In this document: in pieces, positions 60,459-64,000 of the stretch | Position numbering within the stretch: the first letter of the stretch is position 1 | Layout: every line of letters starts with the position of its first letter | From: Flavobacterium sp. Leaf82 | GTDB lineage: Bacteria; Bacteroidota; Bacteroidia; Flavobacteriales; Flavobacteriaceae | Length of the DNA: 64,000 nt | Direction of reading: 5' to 3' | Assembly: GCF_001422725.1 (NCBI RefSeq) | Contig: NZ_LMMA01000035.1 | Location: forward strand, 1 to 64,000 | Made by a program: the position numbers and the translations under genes | The notes under the pieces: generated by a model | What the model saw: the letters and a program-made list of their open reading frames with translations, nothing else | Database searches by the model: none | Told to the model about the DNA's origin: nothing

Positions 60459-61922
60459 ATGGAAATAAAAAACATAAACACATTAGGTCAATTAAAAGCC
60501 GAAGGATATAAAAGTATAAGTATCAAAGATGAATTGCGAAATAATCTTCGTGAGAAAATAAAATCGGGAAAACCTGTTTTTGAGGGCGTTCATGGTTTCG
60601 AAAATACTGTAATTCCAGAGTTGGAACGCGCTATTTTGTCTCGTCATAATATTAATTTATTGGGACTTCGTGGTCAGGCAAAAACCAGATTGGCTCGTAA
60701 AATGGTAGAATTATTAGATGAATATATTCCGTTTGTTACGGGATCAGAAATCAATGACGATCCGTTAAATCCAATTTCTCGTTTTGCAAGAGATCTTATT
60801 GCAGAAAAAGGAGATGAAACCCCAATTTCATGGTTGCATAGAAACGAACGTTTCTTCGAAAAATTAGCAACTCCGGATGTTACCGTTGCGGATTTGATTG
60901 GAGATGTCGATCCTATAAAAGCTGCAAATCTTAAATTATCGTATGCAGATGATCGCGTAATTCACTTTGGGATGATCCCAAGAGCGAACCGTTGTATTTT
61001 TGTAATTAACGAATTACCAGATTTACAAGCCAGGATTCAGGTTGCGTTATTTAATATTTTGCAAGAAGGTGATATTCAAATTAGAGGTTTTAAATTAAGA
61101 ATGCCGCTTGATATGCAATTTGTATTTACAGCAAATCCGGAAGATTATACCAATCGCGGAAGCATCGTAACACCTTTAAAAGACAGAATTGGTTCTCAAA
61201 TCTTAACGCATTATCCTGAAAGCGTTGCAATTGCAAGAACTATTACAGAACAGGAAGCGAAGCTGGATGAAACACAACACAAACTGGTTCATGTGCCAGG
61301 TTTGGCTAAAGATATTCTGGAGCAAATAAGCTTTGAAGCTCGTGAAAGTGAATATATTGATAATAAAAGCGGAGTAAGTGCCAGAATGAGTATTACGGCT
61401 TACGAAAATTTAATGAGTACTGCAGAACGCCGTGCCTTAAAAGCCGGAATTGATAAAACGACGCTGCGTTTGTCTGATTTTATCGGAATCATTCCTGCCA
61501 TTACCGGAAAAGTAGAATTGGTTTACGAAGGAGAGCAGGAGGGAGCAGCTTTTGTGGCACAAAATCTAATTGGCTCTGCGATTAAAACATTGTTTCCAAC
61601 ACTTTTACCTAAGATTGAAAAACTGGAAAAACCAGATGCTAAAACACCATATTCTGATTTGATAGAATGGTTTTTTGCCGAAAGTGGTTTTGAATTATTA
61701 GATGATGCGTCTGATGAAGAATATCAAAACATATTAGATGAAGTAACGCCTTTAGATACTTTATTAAAAAAATATCAGCCACAATTAGATAAAAAAGATC
61801 AATATTTCATGAAAGAATTTATTTTATGGGGATTGGTAGAATATAAAAAATTAAGCAAAGATCGTTTTGCACAAGGACATCAGTTTAAAGATATGTACGG
61901 AAGTTATATTAGTAAGTTGTAA
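60459..61922 (+). CDS. AAA+ ATPase of the MoxR/magnesium-chelatase type
   Basis: A 487-residue ATPase. Walker A is variant, GLRGQAKTRLA (about 69-79), where the usual GxxGxGKT reads GLRGQAKT. Walker B is IFVINELPDL, sensor 1 is FVFTANPEDY, and an arginine-finger-type PLKDRIG follows. The closest match in my knowledge is ChlI/MoxR-like proteins working with VWA partners such as the product of 59092. It is a likely molecular remodeller with unknown client. Confidence 0.85.
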   Translation: MEIKNINTLGQLKAEGYKSISIKDELRNNLREKIKSGKPVFEGVHGFENTVIPELERAILSRHNINLLGLRGQAKTRLARKMVELLDEYIPFVTGSEINDDPLNPISRFARDLIAEKGDETPISWLHRNERFFEKLATPDVTVADLIGDVDPIKAANLKLSYADDRVIHFGMIPRANRCIFVINELPDLQARIQVALFNILQEGDIQIRGFKLRMPLDMQFVFTANPEDYTNRGSIVTPLKDRIGSQILTHYPESVAIARTITEQEAKLDETQHKLVHVPGLAKDILEQISFEARESEYIDNKSGVSARMSITAYENLMSTAERRALKAGIDKTTLRLSDFIGIIPAITGKVELVYEGEQEGAAFVAQNLIGSAIKTLFPTLLPKIEKLEKPDAKTPYSDLIEWFFAESGFELLDDASDEEYQNILDEVTPLDTLLKKYQPQLDKKDQYFMKEFILWGLVEYKKLSKDRFAQGHQFKDMYGSYISKL

Positions 61923-61952
61923 ATTATTAATTAATTTTCATATACCATATAT

Positions 61953-62163
61953 CAAACCCGACAGGTTAAAAAAACCTGTCGGGTTTCTTGTTTTATTTTT
62001 CGTGTAGTTTGTCATCTCGACGCAAGAGAGATTACACCAGTAACTCTACAAAGACTGACTATTTTGATTGTGTCCCGAAGCTTCGGGATAGTGTGATTTC
62101 TCATTCTTCGAAATGACAAGATTGTATCAAACCCGACAGTTTTTTTTAACCTGTCGGGTTTAT
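61953..62163. repeat. Two terminator-like hairpins flanking a palindromic element
   Basis: AAACCCGACAGGTT/AACCTGTCGGGTTT (61954-61986) and a second copy AAACCCGACAG/CTGTCGGGTTT (62129-62161) each work as strong terminators, the first for the AAA+ gene. Between them, 62011-62117, the ends GTCATCTCGACG and CGAAATGAC are imperfect inverted repeats around CCCGAAGCTTCGGG, like a miniature dispersed element. No gene in this 322-base gap. Confidence 0.75.
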
Positions 62164-62244
62164 TATTTTATAAAAACCCCATTGCTATTTTTATTTCATC
62201 TACCTTGCTACGTTGGCTGCATTTGCAGTTTTCCCAAAACAAAA

Positions 62245-62838
62245 ATGGAAAATAGTTTCGAAGATTTGATTGCGAGTTATATTGAAAACAAAGTTGGAAT
62301 ATCGGAGCATTTTTTAAGCCCTGAGCTGGCAAATCATTTAAAACAAAATTTACTCGATTTAAACGAGAAAAGTTTATTGCAAGCAGCAGGAATTGGCAAT
62401 TCAGAGAAACTTTCTTACGACGGGGCGATCAGGAGCGATTCGATATATTGGTTAGACAAAAAGCATAATAATGTATTTGAAAATGAGTTTTTTGATAAAA
62501 TTGATGCCTTTATTCTTTACCTGAACGAAAGCTGTTATACCGGAATTACCGGTTACGAATTTCACTATTCCTTATATGAAACCGGAGATTTCTACCTGAA
62601 ACATTTAGATCAGTTCAAAAATAATCCAAGCCGAAAATATTCCATGATTAGTTATCTTAATAGTAATTGGCAGGAAAGCGACGGGGGAGAACTGATGATT
62701 CATCAGGAAAACAACAATCAGAAAATATCACCTACTCAGGGTAAAACAGTTTTCTTTAAAAGCAACGAATTAGTGCATGAAGTGCTGGTTACGCAAAACA
62801 CGAGAATGAGTATTACAGGTTGGCTAAAGAGTGATTAA
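62245..62838 (+). CDS. 2-Oxoglutarate/Fe(II)-dependent dioxygenase (prolyl-hydroxylase-like)
   Basis: 197 residues from ATG at 62245; the longer frame upstream runs through the repeat and is not likely to be used. The iron site is HLD in YLKHLDQF with a distal His in NELVHEVL, and the 2-oxoglutarate arginine is in TRMSITGWL. GDFYLKH and GGELMIHQE are typical of the P4H-like group. Substrate unknown, possibly a protein such as a ribosomal or elongation factor. Confidence 0.87.
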   Translation: MENSFEDLIASYIENKVGISEHFLSPELANHLKQNLLDLNEKSLLQAAGIGNSEKLSYDGAIRSDSIYWLDKKHNNVFENEFFDKIDAFILYLNESCYTGITGYEFHYSLYETGDFYLKHLDQFKNNPSRKYSMISYLNSNWQESDGGELMIHQENNNQKISPTQGKTVFFKSNELVHEVLVTQNTRMSITGWLKSD

Positions 62839-62900
62839 TTTTTAGAATATAGAATATATAATATAGAAGATAGAATATAGAGGATAGAAAAAAGAGAGTT

Positions 62901-63046
62901 TAACCGCAAAGAGCGCTAAGATTTTTACCAGTATTACGTTGAAAAAACACAAAGTTCGCAAAGCTAGTTCAATACAAAGCTTTGCGAACTTTGTGTTTTT
63001 GTTAAACTGCTTAATTAAAAAAAATCTTAGCGCGCTTTGCGGTAAA
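62901..63046. repeat. Solo copy of the palindromic repeat
   Basis: Another unit of the 56-kb array: ACCGCAAAGAGCGCTAAG at the left, AAAGTTCGCAAAGCT and AGCTTTGCGAACTTT as the central stem, and TTAGCGCGCTTTGCGGT at the right. Confidence 0.85.
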
Positions 63047-63110
63047 ATCCTCATTATAAGTATTTTTAAATCTAAATAAGTTTTTTTTTTAAACAATTAT
63101 TGAATTTTAT

Positions 63111-63132
63111 ATTGATATATCAATTATATTTG
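63111..63132 (+). promoter_or_regulatory. Promoter and operator of the MarR gene
   Basis: The perfect palindrome ATTGATATATCAAT (63111-63124) abuts TATATTTG (63125-63132), the -7 consensus, 17 bases before the MarR start. A dimeric MarR protein bound here would block the promoter, so autorepression is likely. Confidence 0.6.
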
Positions 63133-63148
63133 CATCAAACAAAAAGAT

Positions 63149-63589
63149 ATGAAAATTGAAAATCCAACCGGAACAGCTCTTTATTCAATAGAGAAAGCAA
63201 TCAAGGAATATCGAAAGCTGGCACAAAAAAATATTAGCAAAGTTGTAAAAGATATTACAGTAGATCAATGTCTGGTATTAATTATACTAAATGATAATCA
63301 GAATATTTCTCAAAACGAATTAGCGAATCTTGTATTTAAAGACAATGCTTCAATTACAAGAATGATCGAATTAATGGTTAAAAAAGATTATTTAACCCGA
63401 ACCATTCATATGGAAGATCGAAGAAAATTCAATCTCAAAATTACCAATAAAGGGATAAAAACGCTTGAACTAATAGAACCGGTTATTCAAAATAACAGGC
63501 AAACAGCACTTGATGGTTTATCGTTAGAAGAAATAACATTATTGGACAAAACACTCCAGAAAATAATCATTAATTGCAAAAATAAATAG
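63149..63589 (+). CDS. MarR-family transcriptional regulator
   Basis: A 146-residue winged-helix protein. HTH and wing are SQNELANLVFKDNASITRMIELMVKKDYLTRTIHMEDRRKF in shorter parts (DNASITRMIELM, then MEDRRKFNLKIT). It probably represses itself and the following serine hydrolase gene, which begins one base after its stop. The operator is at 63111. Confidence 0.92.
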   Translation: MKIENPTGTALYSIEKAIKEYRKLAQKNISKVVKDITVDQCLVLIILNDNQNISQNELANLVFKDNASITRMIELMVKKDYLTRTIHMEDRRKFNLKITNKGIKTLELIEPVIQNNRQTALDGLSLEEITLLDKTLQKIIINCKNK

Positions 63590-63590
63590 C

Positions 63591-64000
63591 ATGAAATCAG
63601 GATTAACTCTCATTGTATTGTTAGTATTTACTTTTGGATATTCACAAAAAGAACTTAGTACGAAACTAGAACAATACATGGACGCACAATTTGCCATTAA
63701 CGATTTTAGTGGCACCGTATTGGTTTCTAAAAACGACTCGATATTGCTTAAAAAAGCATATGGCTTTGCTGATTACGAATGGAAAGTAAAAAATGAAATA
63801 GATTCGAAATTTAGTTTGGCTTCGGTTTCAAAGCAATTTACGGCTGTTGCCGTTTTGCAATTAGCAGAAAATAAAAAACTTTCATTAGATGATCCTCTTA
63901 GTAAGTATTTTGCTGTTTTTCCTAAAGGAGATAAGATAACTGTAAAGATGATGTTGACTCACAATTCAGGATTAGAAATGGATTATGACGAATTGTATTT
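63591..64000 (+). CDS. Serine hydrolase (beta-lactamase/class C PBP-like), cut by the window end
   Basis: The first 136 residues are present. A signal peptide (SGLTLIVLLVFTFGYS) is followed by a beta-lactamase-fold N terminus (FSGTVLVSKNDSILLKKAYGFADYEWK) and the SxxK catalytic motif in LASVSKQFTA, then MLTHNSGLE. Such enzymes act on peptides or esters in the periplasm. It is in one operon with the MarR gene. Confidence 0.88.
   Translation, partial: MKSGLTLIVLLVFTFGYSQKELSTKLEQYMDAQFAINDFSGTVLVSKNDSILLKKAYGFADYEWKVKNEIDSKFSLASVSKQFTAVAVLQLAENKKLSLDDPLSKYFAVFPKGDKITVKMMLTHNSGLEMDYDELY

Overview
The window is AT-rich DNA from a member of the Bacteroidota, most likely Flavobacterium or a close relative. 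The signs are a SusC/SusD pair, TAnnTTTG-type promoters, Bacteroidetes-type tra genes (traE, F, G, I, J, K, M, N), DUF6520, a flavobacterial histone H1-like protein and REP-like repeats of flavobacterial type. About 53 kb looks like the right-hand part of an integrative and conjugative element (ICE). It ends beside a tRNA-Tyr gene (53420-53500, minus strand), and ordinary chromosome follows.

Layout. 386-4014: a tight three-gene cassette (HD-domain protein, P-loop ATPase, two-lobed Rossmann-like protein) that looks like an uncharacterised conflict or defence system. 4166-8608: a type II restriction-modification island with a small B3-like protein, a C5 cytosine methyltransferase, an endonuclease, two small unknowns, an XRE regulator and a Vsr repair nuclease. 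8809-17471: DNA-metabolism genes of the element, namely an ssb gene broken by a stop codon, xseA/xseB, and a dinB-dnaE-alkB mutagenesis/repair operon, followed by a single-domain response regulator. 17531-21345: the mobilisation module (coupling protein, relaxase, accessory protein) with a hairpin-rich putative oriT. 21482-37853: cargo and regulation, including a MauE/DoxX protein with a Cys-rich DUF6520 peptide, an S9 peptidase with SusD and SusC, an XRE regulator, a histone H1-like protein, a TPR/AraC membrane regulator, and a lipoprotein/AraC/unknown cluster. 38084-50804: the conjugation operon. 50827-53128: small winged-helix/excisionase-like proteins and a tyrosine recombinase.

From about 53.3 kb the DNA is chromosomal housekeeping: tRNA-Tyr, a TlpA-like thiol-disulfide protein interrupted by an in-frame TGA, a DnaJ-KTSC protein, small conserved unknowns, a YchJ-like protein, a VWA protein with a MoxR/ChlI-like AAA+ partner, a 2OG-Fe(II) oxygenase, and a MarR regulator followed by a beta-lactamase-like serine hydrolase cut by the window end. 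Intergenic DNA here is full of palindromic repeats, including a five-unit tandem array of about 174 bp period at 56.2-57.1 kb.

How it fits together: the relaxase module would nick at the oriT next to mobA, the coupling protein would hand DNA to the TraG-TraN channel, and the recombinase with its excisionase-like partner would move the element in and out of the tRNA-Tyr region. The defence and RM genes are typical stabilising cargo. No copy of the tRNA 3' end was seen to the left, so the far end of the element probably lies outside the window. The best candidates for undescribed biology are the HD-ATPase-Rossmann cassette, the MauE/DUF6520/S9/SusCD cluster and several structured non-coding elements.
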